Shown: positions 6,979 to 16,653 of the stretch, one piece after another
How the letters are laid out: each line of letters opens with the position of its first letter
Numbering within the stretch: the stretch's first letter is position 1
Source of the DNA: an uncultured Alphaproteobacteria bacterium
Lineage (GTDB): Bacteria > Pseudomonadota > Alphaproteobacteria > UBA2966
Direction of reading: 5' to 3'
NCBI GenBank assembly: GCA_958295725.1
Contig: OY282368.1
Location: forward strand, 3,072,365-3,136,364
Length of the DNA stretch: 64,000 bases
Position numbers and translations under genes: made by a program
The notes under the pieces: generated by a model
What the model was told of the DNA's origin: nothing
Seen by the model: only the letters and a program-made list of their open reading frames with translations
The model's database searches: none

Positions 6979-9864
6979 CTACATCTCCATCTCGATCTCG
7001 CGCGGCTCACGAACCTTCTCCGGCTTCGGTGTCCGGTGTCCCGGTTCCGGCGTACCTTCCTTCCGGCCGCGGCCGTGGACGGGTTCCGGCCTTCTGCTCT
7101 TCTCTCGTTCGGGTTCGACTGCCTCCAGCGCCGCGATGCGCTCTCCGGTGGCGGCTTCCAGCCGCTCGCGCAATGCGTTCCGGTCGTCGGTCACCAGCTC
7201 GGCGCGGTCGCGAGCCCGGCTGATCTCGACGTAGAGCGTCTTCTGCGTGGTCAGGTGGGGGTGGTTGGCTTCCATCGCCGCGATGACGGTATCGACGGTG
7301 CGGCCCTGGAAGGCGTGGACGGTGGACGCCCAGGCGCGGTCGATATGCCGTAGCTGCGGGTCGTCCTTGCGCATGTCGAGGACCCGCCCGTCCTCGAGGC
7401 GGAACCTCACCGTCCCGTCCTTCACCACCGTCACCTCCGCCGTGGCGCTGTTGACCAGTTCGTGCCGCGCGTCGTTCCGGGTCCATCGAATGCGGTCGCC
7501 CGCGCGGAGTTCGATGGCATCGACGCGGTAGACCTCGACCCCGCCCGTCCTGCCGGCGAGCCTGTACGGGTCCCAGGAGACAACCTCGCCGTCCTTCCCC
7601 ATCAGCTTCACGGCGTCGGCGCTCCGGTCGATGCCGACGACGCGCAACTCGTCGCCCTTCCCGACCCCGAGCCGCTTGTAGGCGCGGTGGAACGCGACCA
7701 CGTCTCCAGGCGCATAGTTGGCGGCGAGCGCCTTCTCCGCGTTGGTGTAGCCGAGCGAGACCAGGCGCTCGGTCTCCAGCGCCGGCCCCACGATCGCGCC
7801 GTCCCGGATCAGCCGCTCCCGGATGATGTCGTTGATCTCCTCGCGCAGCGCGTGGCTCGGCGCCATCAACCCGGCGTTCTCGCGCCCGGAGACCGATAGT
7901 TTCAGCCAGCGCGCGGCGGCCGCACCGGCGAGATTGTCGGCCTTCACCTCCGCCACGTTGGGCCCGAGCTTCTCGAACGCCTTGCGGACATCGCCCGCGA
8001 GGCTCGCCTCGACGGCGGCCTTCAGGCCCGCGTCGCGCTGACGCATGATCTCGTCCATCGCCGCCGTCTTCATGCCCGCCCGCTGCAACTGCGCGAAGGG
8101 CTTGCCGGCATCGACGGCATCGAGCTGCTTCTCGTCGCCGACCAGCACGACCCGGGGAATGCGCAAGGTGTTGGCGATCCGCAGGAGATCGCGGGCCTGG
8201 ACGGTGGAGGCGAGCGAGCCTTCGTCCACCACCAGCACCGTCTTTCTGAACGCGGCGCGCATCTGGCGTTCGCCCCTGGCCGTGAGCCGTCCCTCGGCGA
8301 CGCCGGCATTGCGGGCGAGGAACCGTTGCAGGGTCTCGCTCCGGATGCCGGCTTCGTTCTCCAGGGTGCGCGCGGCCGAGGCCGACGGCGCCAAGCCCTT
8401 GACCTCGAACCCGCGCTTCTCCAGGAGCGCGCGGGCGCGGTTCAGCATGGCGGTCTTGCCGGTCCCGGCGTAGCCCTGGACGCCCACCGTCCGGTCCTTC
8501 CCGGACAGGATCAGCTTCACCGCGTCCTTCTGACCGGCCGTGAGGGGTCCGTTGCGCAGCGCCTTGTCGACGGCGCGGCCGCGCATCGCGGCGGCACCCC
8601 GGTCCCGGCCACTCCGCATCAGGGCGATGGTCTCCTTCTCGTCGGCGACCGCCTTGTCGGTGGTGAGCGAGTCTCCCGGGACGGGCAGGTTCGCGGCGTG
8701 CAGCGTTCCGGCCTCCTCCAATCGTGTTACCGCGTCCTCGGCCTCGCCGATCGCCACCGCGCCGGGGCGCCAGGCGAGCATGGCGGCCAGAAGGTCGGTG
8801 CGCGAGAACACCGCTTCGCGCTCGGCGAGATGCGCCACCGCCCACGCCGCGGCCCGGTCGGCCTCGGCGACTCTTCCCGAACTCTGCCGGTTGCCGGAAA
8901 GGCCGGCGGCGGCTCGGCCCGCGTCCTTGCCGGCCTCCCGTGGCACGGCTTCCGCCGCGAGAACTCGCGCGTCGAAGCCGAGACCGGCGGCTTGTTTCTT
9001 CCAACTCTCCCGGAGCGCGTCCTTGTCCACGTCGCGCTTGTGGGCGCGGGTCATCAGCGCCGCGCGCTGGGCGAGACTCTGGTTTTCGGCAGTGTCGCCG
9101 AGACCGTGCTTGGCCATCGCCGCCTCGATCTCGGCGCGCCGCGTCGAGAACGCCTCCACGACCTCACGCGGAACCCCGGCGATCTCGAAGCGCCCGTCAG
9201 CATGGGTCTTCTCGATGCGGTAGCCGAGCGCTCCCAACCCCCGCGCCAGTTCGCTGCGGTACATGGCGCCGACCAGCATCTTCGAGGCGTAGAGCCTCTC
9301 GTTCGCCATGGTGCGCCACTTGCCGTCCTCGCCCCGGACCATGTTGGCGAGCACGGCATGGGTATGAAGCTGCGGGTCGAGGTTGCGCGAGGTGTCATGC
9401 CGGAAGGTCGCGGCGACCATGCCCTGGCCGCCGGCGCGAACCATGCGTCCGGTCTCCGGGTCCTTCATCCGGGTCTCGACGACGTTGGCCTCGATCCAGG
9501 CGAGGGTGCGTCGCACCGCCCGGTCGTGCGCGGCGACGACGCGCCGGTCGCCGCCGATCAGGGCGGCGAGCGAGACCGACTTGGGAGCGGAAAAGGTGAC
9601 GTCTCGTCCGGGCCGGTGATGGACGTTGCCGTCTTTGTCCCTGCGCCCGAGCCGGCGGCCCGTTCCGTCCGGGACTTCTCCCGCCAGCACGCCCTTGAAC
9701 GTGTCCGCGTCGACGGGGCCTTCGAGCCCGAGCGCCTCGGCGCCTCTTCCGAACCAGGCGCTGCCTTCCTTGTGGGCCGGATCGTCCCTGGCGTAGTAGC
9801 CGTCGCGCTCGTAGTAGGTGACGCCTTGGGCGGGCGAGGCGACGGCGCCGATGGAGGCGACCAT
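6979..9864 (-). CDS. traI: MobF-family conjugative relaxase-helicase (TrwC/TraI type)
   Basis: 961 aa. The N-terminus has paired tyrosines (Y17-Y18 and Y23-Y24 in VTYYERDGYYARDD), the nicking residues of MobF relaxases, followed by DVTFSAPKSVSL and the metal-binding histidines in FRHDTSRNLDPQLHTH (about 154-169). The second half is a RecD-like helicase with Walker A GYAGTGKT (about 464-471), VLVVDEGSLAS (Walker B), VLVGDEKQLDAVDAG and a late motif WASTVHAFQGRT with YVEISRARD. It would nick one strand at oriT and unwind it for export. It starts 1 nt after the coupling-protein stop and ends the long leftward operon. A Pro/Arg-rich tail may bind partners. The catalytic parts look intact. Confidence 0.95.
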   Translation of the reverse strand: MVASIGAVASPAQGVTYYERDGYYARDDPAHKEGSAWFGRGAEALGLEGPVDADTFKGVLAGEVPDGTGRRLGRRDKDGNVHHRPGRDVTFSAPKSVSLAALIGGDRRVVAAHDRAVRRTLAWIEANVVETRMKDPETGRMVRAGGQGMVAATFRHDTSRNLDPQLHTHAVLANMVRGEDGKWRTMANERLYASKMLVGAMYRSELARGLGALGYRIEKTHADGRFEIAGVPREVVEAFSTRRAEIEAAMAKHGLGDTAENQSLAQRAALMTRAHKRDVDKDALRESWKKQAAGLGFDARVLAAEAVPREAGKDAGRAAAGLSGNRQSSGRVAEADRAAAWAVAHLAEREAVFSRTDLLAAMLAWRPGAVAIGEAEDAVTRLEEAGTLHAANLPVPGDSLTTDKAVADEKETIALMRSGRDRGAAAMRGRAVDKALRNGPLTAGQKDAVKLILSGKDRTVGVQGYAGTGKTAMLNRARALLEKRGFEVKGLAPSASAARTLENEAGIRSETLQRFLARNAGVAEGRLTARGERQMRAAFRKTVLVVDEGSLASTVQARDLLRIANTLRIPRVVLVGDEKQLDAVDAGKPFAQLQRAGMKTAAMDEIMRQRDAGLKAAVEASLAGDVRKAFEKLGPNVAEVKADNLAGAAAARWLKLSVSGRENAGLMAPSHALREEINDIIRERLIRDGAIVGPALETERLVSLGYTNAEKALAANYAPGDVVAFHRAYKRLGVGKGDELRVVGIDRSADAVKLMGKDGEVVSWDPYRLAGRTGGVEVYRVDAIELRAGDRIRWTRNDARHELVNSATAEVTVVKDGTVRFRLEDGRVLDMRKDDPQLRHIDRAWASTVHAFQGRTVDTVIAAMEANHPHLTTQKTLYVEISRARDRAELVTDDRNALRERLEAATGERIAALEAVEPEREKSRRPEPVHGRGRKEGTPEPGHRTPKPEKVREPREIEMEM

Positions 9865-9865
9865 C

Positions 9866-12109
9866 TCAGATCCGGATCAGCCCGCTCGCCGGCTTCCCGT
9901 CGCCGGGGGCGGAGCCGTCCCGCGCGTCCGGCCGGTTCGCTGCCGTCCTTGAATATCCGCCACTCGAATCCGGCTCGGCTTCGGAACCGGTCGGAGCTCG
10001 CGCGGTTTCCCGGACCGTCGCTTCGTCGACGCCGGTATTCCCACCGTTGCCTTCCGTGGAACGTTCTTCTCCGGGGCTCGGCCGGAAGGCCTTCGCGTTC
10101 TCTCCGCCCGCATCGGACGTCGTCGGTGGGAGACCGAGCTCCTCCGGCCAGCCTTCGGCGGCGCGGCTCATTGCCCATGTTTCGAGGTCCCGTTCCACCC
10201 AATCCATCGCCGTCGGGTCGAGTTCCCACAAGTCGAGTGCGGCCTCCGCGTCGGGCGCCTGTTCGATGACCTCTTTCGCCTCGCCCGGCTTTCCCTTTAC
10301 GGCCTTCGAACCCGGTCGGGCGGCCTCGCGCTCGACTTCCCCGGGCGCCGCCACCTCTCCGGCGCCGGCTTCCCCTTCCGCCCTCGGGACGAACCGCTCG
10401 GCAACCTTGGGGCGTTGTTCATACCGCAGCTTGATGCGCGCGACGGGCCATGCGCCGGGGAACTTGAGGTAGCCGGCGAGGCTGTCGAGGCGGGCGATCT
10501 CGGCCGGCAGCACCAGCGGGCGCAGGGCGCGCCTTGCACCCAGCGTCACCCCGTCGCGCGGGGTCTCGGCGCCGTAGTTGACGCTCTCCGCCATCTCCTC
10601 GATCTCGGCCCGCCCCAGACTCTCGGCCGACCATTCCGCGGTGTCGCGGTCCGGGGCGGCGAGCACCACGCGGGTGCCGCAGAGCCCGGAGACGGTCTCC
10701 GCCCCGTCGCGCCCGTAGAGGTCGCGCAGAGCCGAGAACACCTGCACCCCGAGCACGAAGCAGCCGCCGAACTGGCGGCTCTCGGCGAGACCGGGCCGCA
10801 GGCTCGGGACCTGGTGCAAGGTGGGCAACTCGTCGAGGACGATCCAGATGCGGCGCCCGTCGTCGCGCGGCAGCGACAAGAGCGCGTTGACGGCGATCTC
10901 GAGCCAGGTGGAGATCAGGCCCCGCAGGCTGGCGTGCTGGTCGCCGCGCGAGGTCAGGAACAGGAACCCGCTTCCGCCGTCGTTCCCGATCCAGTCGCGG
11001 ATGGAGAACGGCGGTCCTTCGTCGGGGAGCAATTCGAGGGCGCCGATGTTGGCGGTGAGCATGGCGCGGACCGAGAGCGCGGTCTTGGGGTTGGCGGGAT
11101 CGACGATGGACTGGGCGACGGTGCCCTCCATGGCTTCTGCGAGGGCGTCGAGGCTGGTCTTGAGCAGGTGCTCGACCAGGACCCGGTTGCGGGTCTCGCC
11201 CTGCTTCCAGAACACGGCGGCGCCGTGGGAGAACAGCTGGCGCGCGGCGGTGATCCAGAACGGGTCCACGGCGTCCTTCTGGCGGGGGATGAGGGCGGCG
11301 GCCATGGTGTCGAAGTCGCGCGCGTTGCGAGCTTCGAGGAAGGGCGACCAGCGGGGCGCGCGGGCGTCGAGGGGGTTGAGGAGGACGTCGCGTCGGGGAT
11401 CGAAGAAGGTCTCGGCGTAGCTTCCCATCTTGTCGTAGAGGACGCAGCGCTCGCCGCGTTGGCGTATCTGCTCGACGAGATCGGCGATGAGGACGGTCTT
11501 GCCGGAGCCGGTGGTGCCGGAGACGATGGTGTGGCGGGTCTCGGTGCGGTCGGGCCAGGGGATGCCGGCGATGCGGTAGGGCGGTTCGGCGGGCCGTCGA
11601 AACGGTAGCGGAAGGCGTGGCGGCGCGACGCGGCGTCGGAGCTGGCGTGCGGAGACCAGTTCGCCGCCGCGCAGGCGCCGTCCGCGCTTGAGCCTGCGGC
11701 CGGCGTAGTGGAGCGCGACAAGGGCCGCGACGACGATGCCGGCGCCGATCCCCGATCCGAGCAGGGCCGCGTTCAGGAGGTCGTCGAGCATCCGGCTCCG
11801 CAACGCGATCAGCGGCCGGTGGTTGGCGATGGTGCCGAGGGTCACGGTCTCGACGCGTCCGTCGGGGTGGCGCACGTCCTTGGGCCGGTGCGGGGGCATG
11901 CCGGCGTCGATGAGGGTCTCGGCGAGCACCAGCATGCCGACGGCGTACCATTCGTGGCCCGTGGTGGTGCGCGCGGCCTTCCACGCGGCGGCGTTGGCGG
12001 CGCCGATCAGGGCGGCTATGAGAACCATGCCGGCGAGCCGCCGCCAGGTGCGCAGACCGCGGGCGGCGGCGCGGACGCCGCGCCCGGTATCGCCGCCCGC
12101 CCCGGTCAC
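9866..12109 (-). CDS. traD: Type IV coupling protein, TrwB/TraD family
   Basis: 747 aa. Two membrane segments lie near the N-terminus (about 25-45 and 105-130). The cytoplasmic ATPase begins with PYRIAGIPWPDR and Walker A GTTGSGKT, then YDKMGSYAETFFDP and the Walker B-like IWIVLDELPTL. The hexameric family pumps the relaxase-DNA complex into the secretion channel at the inner membrane. The C-terminal 180 residues are disordered, rich in Ala, Glu and Pro. The start overlaps the preceding gene by 4 nt and the stop is 1 nt from the relaxase start. TrwB-type proteins usually pair with MobF relaxases, so these two genes form a DNA-processing module joined to an unrelated type of channel. Confidence 0.93.
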   Translation of the reverse strand: MTGAGGDTGRGVRAAARGLRTWRRLAGMVLIAALIGAANAAAWKAARTTTGHEWYAVGMLVLAETLIDAGMPPHRPKDVRHPDGRVETVTLGTIANHRPLIALRSRMLDDLLNAALLGSGIGAGIVVAALVALHYAGRRLKRGRRLRGGELVSARQLRRRVAPPRLPLPFRRPAEPPYRIAGIPWPDRTETRHTIVSGTTGSGKTVLIADLVEQIRQRGERCVLYDKMGSYAETFFDPRRDVLLNPLDARAPRWSPFLEARNARDFDTMAAALIPRQKDAVDPFWITAARQLFSHGAAVFWKQGETRNRVLVEHLLKTSLDALAEAMEGTVAQSIVDPANPKTALSVRAMLTANIGALELLPDEGPPFSIRDWIGNDGGSGFLFLTSRGDQHASLRGLISTWLEIAVNALLSLPRDDGRRIWIVLDELPTLHQVPSLRPGLAESRQFGGCFVLGVQVFSALRDLYGRDGAETVSGLCGTRVVLAAPDRDTAEWSAESLGRAEIEEMAESVNYGAETPRDGVTLGARRALRPLVLPAEIARLDSLAGYLKFPGAWPVARIKLRYEQRPKVAERFVPRAEGEAGAGEVAAPGEVEREAARPGSKAVKGKPGEAKEVIEQAPDAEAALDLWELDPTAMDWVERDLETWAMSRAAEGWPEELGLPPTTSDAGGENAKAFRPSPGEERSTEGNGGNTGVDEATVRETARAPTGSEAEPDSSGGYSRTAANRPDARDGSAPGDGKPASGLIRI

Positions 12110-12771
12110 GGCGCGGCCGCGGCGCCGGTCTCGGGATCGTCCGTGTCCGCGGCCACCGGTTCCGGGGACCGGGCCGCCTCGCCCTCGGCGCTTGCGGACA
12201 GTTCATGCAGCCGGGCGAGCCACAGCCTGGCGGCGCGTTCGGGACGCATTGGCCGGACGCGGCGGCGGAGCGGCGGGAACATGGCGCCGGCGCCGGAGGG
12301 CGGAGGGAGGCCCAGGTCGCGGCGTTCGGCGGCGTCGGCCATGCGGTCGACCAGGCGCAGGATCTCGGCCCAGGATTCCGGCGGGTCCGCTTCCAACCCG
12401 GCCGCCTCGCGCACCGCGCGGTCGATCCGCTCGCCGAGCCGCCGGGCGCGCTCCGCCGCCTTGGCCGAGGCGGGTTCGCCCCGATCCCCGAGCCAGGCGG
12501 CGCGGGCGGGCGCCAGCAGGGCGTGCAGGGTCAGCGCCCGGCGGTCGGCGCCGGGGACGCCTTCCAGCGTCTCGACCTCCCCGGCCATGACCAGCGCGTG
12601 CTGCGCGACGGAGTAGAACCGCCGCGTGCGCCCGCCCCAGCGGCAGGTATTGGCGAGCAGATGAGCGATCGCCTCGAACGCGACCGCTTCGGCGGCCGCG
12701 TTCTCCGGATCGCCGGGCCATGCGGGTTGCGTCTCGGCGGGCGCGGCGTTGCGCCGGGTTCCCTCGGTCAT
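12106..12771 (-). CDS. HD-phosphohydrolase-like protein with a degraded active site
   Basis: 221 aa, with GAAAGGAG 7 nt before the ATG, the strongest ribosome-binding site of this part of the operon. Residues 30-70 (AVAFEAIAHLLANTCRWGGR, then FYSVAQHALVMA) match the start of the YfdR/phage HD-hydrolase family. That family continues with a leucine-rich helix carrying the paired His-Asp metal ligands. Here the equivalent stretch reads LTLHALLAPARAAWLGDRG, where the HD pair is replaced, so catalysis is doubtful. The rest is helical with an acidic tail. It lies between TraY/DotA and the coupling protein (4-nt overlap). A structural or adaptor role is possible; I do not know of an established function. 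Confidence 0.55.
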   Translation of the reverse strand: MTEGTRRNAAPAETQPAWPGDPENAAAEAVAFEAIAHLLANTCRWGGRTRRFYSVAQHALVMAGEVETLEGVPGADRRALTLHALLAPARAAWLGDRGEPASAKAAERARRLGERIDRAVREAAGLEADPPESWAEILRLVDRMADAAERRDLGLPPPSGAGAMFPPLRRRVRPMRPERAARLWLARLHELSASAEGEAARSPEPVAADTDDPETGAAAAP

Positions 12772-12815
12772 CGTGCGTTCTCCTTTCTCTATTGCTCTCT
12801 ATTGCGGTGGACGGT

Positions 12816-15017
12816 TCATCGGGGCCGGCCGGTACGGCCGGGGCCGACCAGCCGCGATCCGCCGACCCTGGCGATGCCGCCGATGGCGGCCCCGCCGACG
12901 CGTTCCGCCTCGCCGCCGCCGGTGTCGCCGCGCCCGCCGATCCACTCCAGGACGACGGCGGGCAGGAGGTCGATGAGCTTGAACGCGCCGTTCATCAGCG
13001 CGTAGGCGACCATGACGTAGAGGGCGAGCATGGCGAGGAAGCCCACGGGTCCGAGGCCGCCCGAGGCGTTGGCATCGCGGAGCTGGGGCAGCCAGACCTC
13101 GTTGAGGAGGCCGATGGCGGCGAGGAAGACGAAGTAGCCGAGGATCAGGCCGAACAGCATCAGGGGCGGGCGCAGGACCAGCCCCGGCAGGAACAGCCAG
13201 CCCTGACGGGTGGCGGGCACGGTCAGGCGGTCGCCGTCGCCGCGGGTGACGTGGGCGGCGGCGAACACGGTGACGGCGAGGACGGCCTCGACCACGTTGA
13301 CGAGCCAGCCGAATATGCCGAACAGGAAGCGGATGAAGGGAAGCGCGGGCAGGACGTAGGCGAGGACCGCGCCGGCGACCAGCAGGACGCCGAGGATGGC
13401 GGAGACGAAGCCGTCGGTGACGCGCCAGACGGACTCGAAGGCGTCGAGCCCCTTGCCGAAGAAGGGGATGGATTCGAGGAGGCCGGAGCCGGCGGCGACG
13501 CCGGAGAGCGCGGCGATGGCGCTCAGGGCGGCGGCGACGAGACCGTGGCCGAACCCGGCGAGGTCGGCGATGGGGTTGCCGCCGTCGGCGATCGCGGTGG
13601 CGTCGAGGTCGATGAAGGCGAACAGGCCGCCGACCAGCCCCCGGTCGCCGCCCGAGGCGACGGGGAGGGAACCGGTGGCGCCCGCGCCGGCCGTGAACGA
13701 CACCGGCTGCCAGGCGCGGGAGGCGGCGAGGTCGGCGAGGAGGTTCTTGACCGCGGCCGCGGCGGCGGGCGACCACTCGTCGAGGCCGGGGAGCGGCAGG
13801 GCGGCGTCGGGGACGTTGCGGGCGGCGGCCTGGAACAGGCCGGTACGTGCGGCGACGGTGTTGAAGAAGCCCGCGGCCGAGAGCCAGCTCGACTCCCCGG
13901 CGTCCTCGGCGACCGCCCGCTCCAGGGCGCGGCGCTCCTCGGAGGCGGCGCGGCGCAGCGCGGCGTCGAGCACGGCGGCATAGGCTTCGGCGAGGCCGCG
14001 GGCGTCGAGGGCGGCTTCGATATCGGGAAGCGGGCGGCCGTGAGCGGGCGATCCGGGAACGTAGCGGTCGCCGAGTTCGGCGGCGAGTTCGCGCAGCGCC
14101 GGCAACAGGCTCGTCAGCGCCTTGCGATGGCCGTGCGCGGCGATGCCCCGGGAGCCGTCCTGGTCGAGACCCTCGAAGCGGACGGCGCCGCAGAGGTCGC
14201 GGGGCATGCCGCGCCCGTCGCCGTCGTAGCGGAAGGTCTCGACGCCGCCGGTCCGCTCGCGGCGGAGGACGACGTAGGGCGCGTCGCCGGCGCCGCGCGC
14301 GATCCCGTTGGCGGCGTGGCGGCAGGTCTCGGAGAGGAGGACGCGGGCGATGGCCGAGCGCCAGACGGCTTCGCTCGGGCGCGGGACGATGGGGTCGCCG
14401 CGTCCGAGCGCCCGTTGGGAGAAGGGGGTCCAGACGGCGGCGGCGAACTCTCCGCCGAGGTTGGCGAGGCCCAGGACGGCGTGCTGGGCGCCGTTCATGC
14501 CGCCGGGCAGGGGCGCCATCAGGGCGATTGCGGCGACGACGCGGACGATCTCCCAGGCGCCGAACCCCAAGCGGCCCCGCCGGGCGGTATCGACGGCGCC
14601 GGCGGCGGTGTGCCAGACCAGCAGAAAGCCGGCGAGGACCAGCACGCCGCCGTTGAAGGCGAACAGCATGTCGCCGAGCACCGGATCGCCGGCGGCGTCC
14701 AGGTCGCTCAGGAAGGCGAGGAGGTCGCGGGTGGCGCGGTCGGGACGGTCGAACAGGCCGGGATCGATGCTCTGGGCGGCGGCCTCTCCGACGAGCCCCG
14801 CGACGCCGAGCGCCGCGAGCGCGGCCCCGAGAAGGGAGACCGCCAGGCCGAGGAGCGCGCGGGCGCGCCGCTCCGGTTCGAGCAGCCGCCGCCAGCGCCG
14901 GCCGCCTCCCGGTTCCGGGAGCGCGAGGAAGCCGCGTCCGATGCGCCTGGAGGCTTGGCCGGCCTCGGCGAGGGCGCGGCCGAACTCGGGCAGGAGGAGG
15001 AAACGGAGGACGCCCAT
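12816..15017 (-). CDS. traY: DotA/TraY-family inner-membrane protein of the I-type conjugation system
   Basis: 733 aa. The start at 15017 lies 2 nt after the upstream stop. Hydrophobic segments occur near 50-75, 120-145, 165-185 and, after a long periplasmic stretch of about 350 residues, a cluster of four or more near 490-690. This is the DotA/TraY layout: N-terminal membrane helices, a large periplasmic domain and a polytopic C-terminus ending in a basic tail. In Legionella, DotA is essential for the Dot/Icm channel; in R64, TraY is essential for transfer. Its place at the end of the tra order, before the coupling protein, matches IncI plasmids. Confidence 0.85.
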   Translation of the reverse strand: MGVLRFLLLPEFGRALAEAGQASRRIGRGFLALPEPGGGRRWRRLLEPERRARALLGLAVSLLGAALAALGVAGLVGEAAAQSIDPGLFDRPDRATRDLLAFLSDLDAAGDPVLGDMLFAFNGGVLVLAGFLLVWHTAAGAVDTARRGRLGFGAWEIVRVVAAIALMAPLPGGMNGAQHAVLGLANLGGEFAAAVWTPFSQRALGRGDPIVPRPSEAVWRSAIARVLLSETCRHAANGIARGAGDAPYVVLRRERTGGVETFRYDGDGRGMPRDLCGAVRFEGLDQDGSRGIAAHGHRKALTSLLPALRELAAELGDRYVPGSPAHGRPLPDIEAALDARGLAEAYAAVLDAALRRAASEERRALERAVAEDAGESSWLSAAGFFNTVAARTGLFQAAARNVPDAALPLPGLDEWSPAAAAAVKNLLADLAASRAWQPVSFTAGAGATGSLPVASGGDRGLVGGLFAFIDLDATAIADGGNPIADLAGFGHGLVAAALSAIAALSGVAAGSGLLESIPFFGKGLDAFESVWRVTDGFVSAILGVLLVAGAVLAYVLPALPFIRFLFGIFGWLVNVVEAVLAVTVFAAAHVTRGDGDRLTVPATRQGWLFLPGLVLRPPLMLFGLILGYFVFLAAIGLLNEVWLPQLRDANASGGLGPVGFLAMLALYVMVAYALMNGAFKLIDLLPAVVLEWIGGRGDTGGGEAERVGGAAIGGIARVGGSRLVGPGRTGRPR

Positions 15018-15019
15018 GG

Positions 15020-16168
15020 TCAGTTGGCGCCGATGCCGGGGGAGGCCAGGCCGGGCAGGCGGCGCATCTCCTCGGCGGCGAGCGCGAGGCGGGCGGCGTC
15101 GATGGCGCCGCGGCGCTCGTCGAGCCGGAAGCGCTCCCAGTCGAGCGCGAGCGCGATGGAGTGCAGCATGACCAGTTCGCGCAGCAGGTTCCCGGCGGAC
15201 ATCTCCTGGAGGGCTATGAAGCGGTCCGGGTCTTCGAAGCGGCGGCTGGCGAGCAGTTCCAGCAGTTCGTAGCGGCTGACGGGCCTGTCCGGGTCGCGCG
15301 CCGTTCCGGGCGCGACGGCGGCGGCCCAGGCGCCGAGGTCGGCGCCGGGGATGCGCAGGGAGCGGGCGTAGGCGAAGTAGTCGGCGGCGAGCGCGGCGCG
15401 GGCGTCCGCCGCACGGGCGAGCAGGACGTTGCGGCGCTCGGGTCCGGTCTCGGCCGAGGCCATCGGCGGCGGGTCGTGGACCACGGGGGCGGCGAGGTTG
15501 CGCGAGAGTTCGATCGCCGCGCGCAGCTCGGCCTCGCTCCCGAAGGTGCGCCGGTCGAACAGGTTGCCGGCCTCGAGGTCCGCCGCGTGGCTTGCGTCCT
15601 CGCCCCGGCAGGCGGCGTCGCCGGCCCGCGCGGCGTTGCAATAGACGCCGGCCACGGTCTCGAACCGCGCCGCGCCGTCGGCGGCGCTTCCGGCCCCGGC
15701 GGCGACGGCGCGATCGCCGGCGATGCGCCCGGTCTCGACCGCGCTCGCGCGGGCATGGGCGTTCGCCGAGGCGGCACGGCTGCCCCGCAGGCCCGCGAGC
15801 CCGGTGACGGTCGAACAGGCGCTCCCGCTCGGGCGGTGGGCGCGCATGATCGCGGTCTCCTCGACCTCGCGCGCGGTCTGGGCCTGGAGGCGGGTCTGGG
15901 CGTCGAGGGCCTGGGTGAGCGCCTTGGCGCTCTGCGCCTGGTAGCCCGACAGCTGGCCGGTCTGGAGGCGCAGCGCCTCGACGACGGCGCGCTCCATGGC
16001 GTCGATCTCGCGGGTGAGTCCGATCAGGACGCGGGTGGCCTCGGCGCGGTCGTCGTCGGTGCGGTCGCAGCGATGGGCGTGAGCCGGGGCGGCGGACACG
16101 AGCGCCGGCGACGCCACCAGCGTCGCCAGGCAGGCGAGGCGGGCGATCCTCCGTCCGTTGGCGATCAC
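15020..16168 (-). CDS. Secreted periplasmic protein in the TraW position
   Basis: 382 aa with a clear signal peptide (basic start, hydrophobic 10-25, cleavage near AHA at 30-32). The mature protein begins with a long coiled-coil-like region of about 80 residues rich in Ala, Glu, Gln and Arg, then a Cys-containing middle (VYCNAARAGDAACRGED) and a conserved-looking C-terminus (ISRYELLELLASRRFEDPD-like, then MSAGNLLRELVMLHSIALAL). Proteins of this design precede TraY/DotA in IncI-type transfer regions and are annotated TraW. I assign by order and design more than by sequence. It overlaps the upstream gene by 4 nt. Confidence 0.6.
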   Translation of the reverse strand: MIANGRRIARLACLATLVASPALVSAAPAHAHRCDRTDDDRAEATRVLIGLTREIDAMERAVVEALRLQTGQLSGYQAQSAKALTQALDAQTRLQAQTAREVEETAIMRAHRPSGSACSTVTGLAGLRGSRAASANAHARASAVETGRIAGDRAVAAGAGSAADGAARFETVAGVYCNAARAGDAACRGEDASHAADLEAGNLFDRRTFGSEAELRAAIELSRNLAAPVVHDPPPMASAETGPERRNVLLARAADARAALAADYFAYARSLRIPGADLGAWAAAVAPGTARDPDRPVSRYELLELLASRRFEDPDRFIALQEMSAGNLLRELVMLHSIALALDWERFRLDERRGAIDAARLALAAEEMRRLPGLASPGIGAN

Positions 16169-16653
16169 GGCCCGCCTCCGACGATATTGCGGAAGCGCGC
16201 GGCGTCGCCCGCGGTGTCGCCCGCGCGGGGCGGGGCGCTTCCGGGCTCCGGAACGGCGTCGAGGCCCGGCAGGCGGGCGGCCCTTGCGGTGTAGACGGCG
16301 GCATCGAGCCGGCGCCCGGCATAGCCGCGATAGGCCTCCCGGGCGACGGCGCAGACGCGCCGTTGCAGGAGACCGAGCAGGTCCTTGCGGCCGGGATCGA
16401 ACAGGAGGTCGAAGGAGCGGTAGTCGAACAGGTCCTCGAGGCAGGAGAAGTCGAGGATCGAGTCCGGGTCGCGGACGCCCTGTTCGGGATGGCGGACGAT
16501 GGCGACGTCCCGTTCGACGCCGGCGCGGGCGCTCTCGACGAGGGCCCGGCGGACGCCGGGATCGCAGGCCGCATCGCCGCCGGCCGCGGCGGCCGGCGGC
16601 GCGAGCATCGTCAGCGCCAGCGCGGCCGCGGCAAGGGGGCGCGGGCTATTCAT
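16165..16653 (-). CDS. Small secreted protein of the transfer operon, 162 aa
   Basis: The start at 16653 overlaps the end of the ssb frame by 8 nt and the stop overlaps the next gene by 4 nt. A signal peptide covers residues 1-24 (hydrophobic AAAALALTMLAPPAAAAGG). The mature part has one Cys pair candidate (AACDPG, then FSCLEDLF) and a segment rich in aromatic and acidic residues, DYRSFDLLFDPGRKDLLGLL. I do not recognise a named family. It occupies the place of TraV in the R64 order, between the DotO ATPase and TraW, and is probably a periplasmic component of the channel. Confidence 0.65.
   Translation of the reverse strand: MNSPRPLAAAALALTMLAPPAAAAGGDAACDPGVRRALVESARAGVERDVAIVRHPEQGVRDPDSILDFSCLEDLFDYRSFDLLFDPGRKDLLGLLQRRVCAVAREAYRGYAGRRLDAAVYTARAARLPGLDAVPEPGSAPPRAGDTAGDAARFRNIVGGGP

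Noticed and set aside
12720..15272. 850-aa rightward open frame opposite dotA/TraY
   Set aside because: Gly/Glu/Ala-only composition typical of the antisense frame of a GC-rich gene; no motif and no ribosome-binding site. The opposite strand encodes a clear DotA/TraY.
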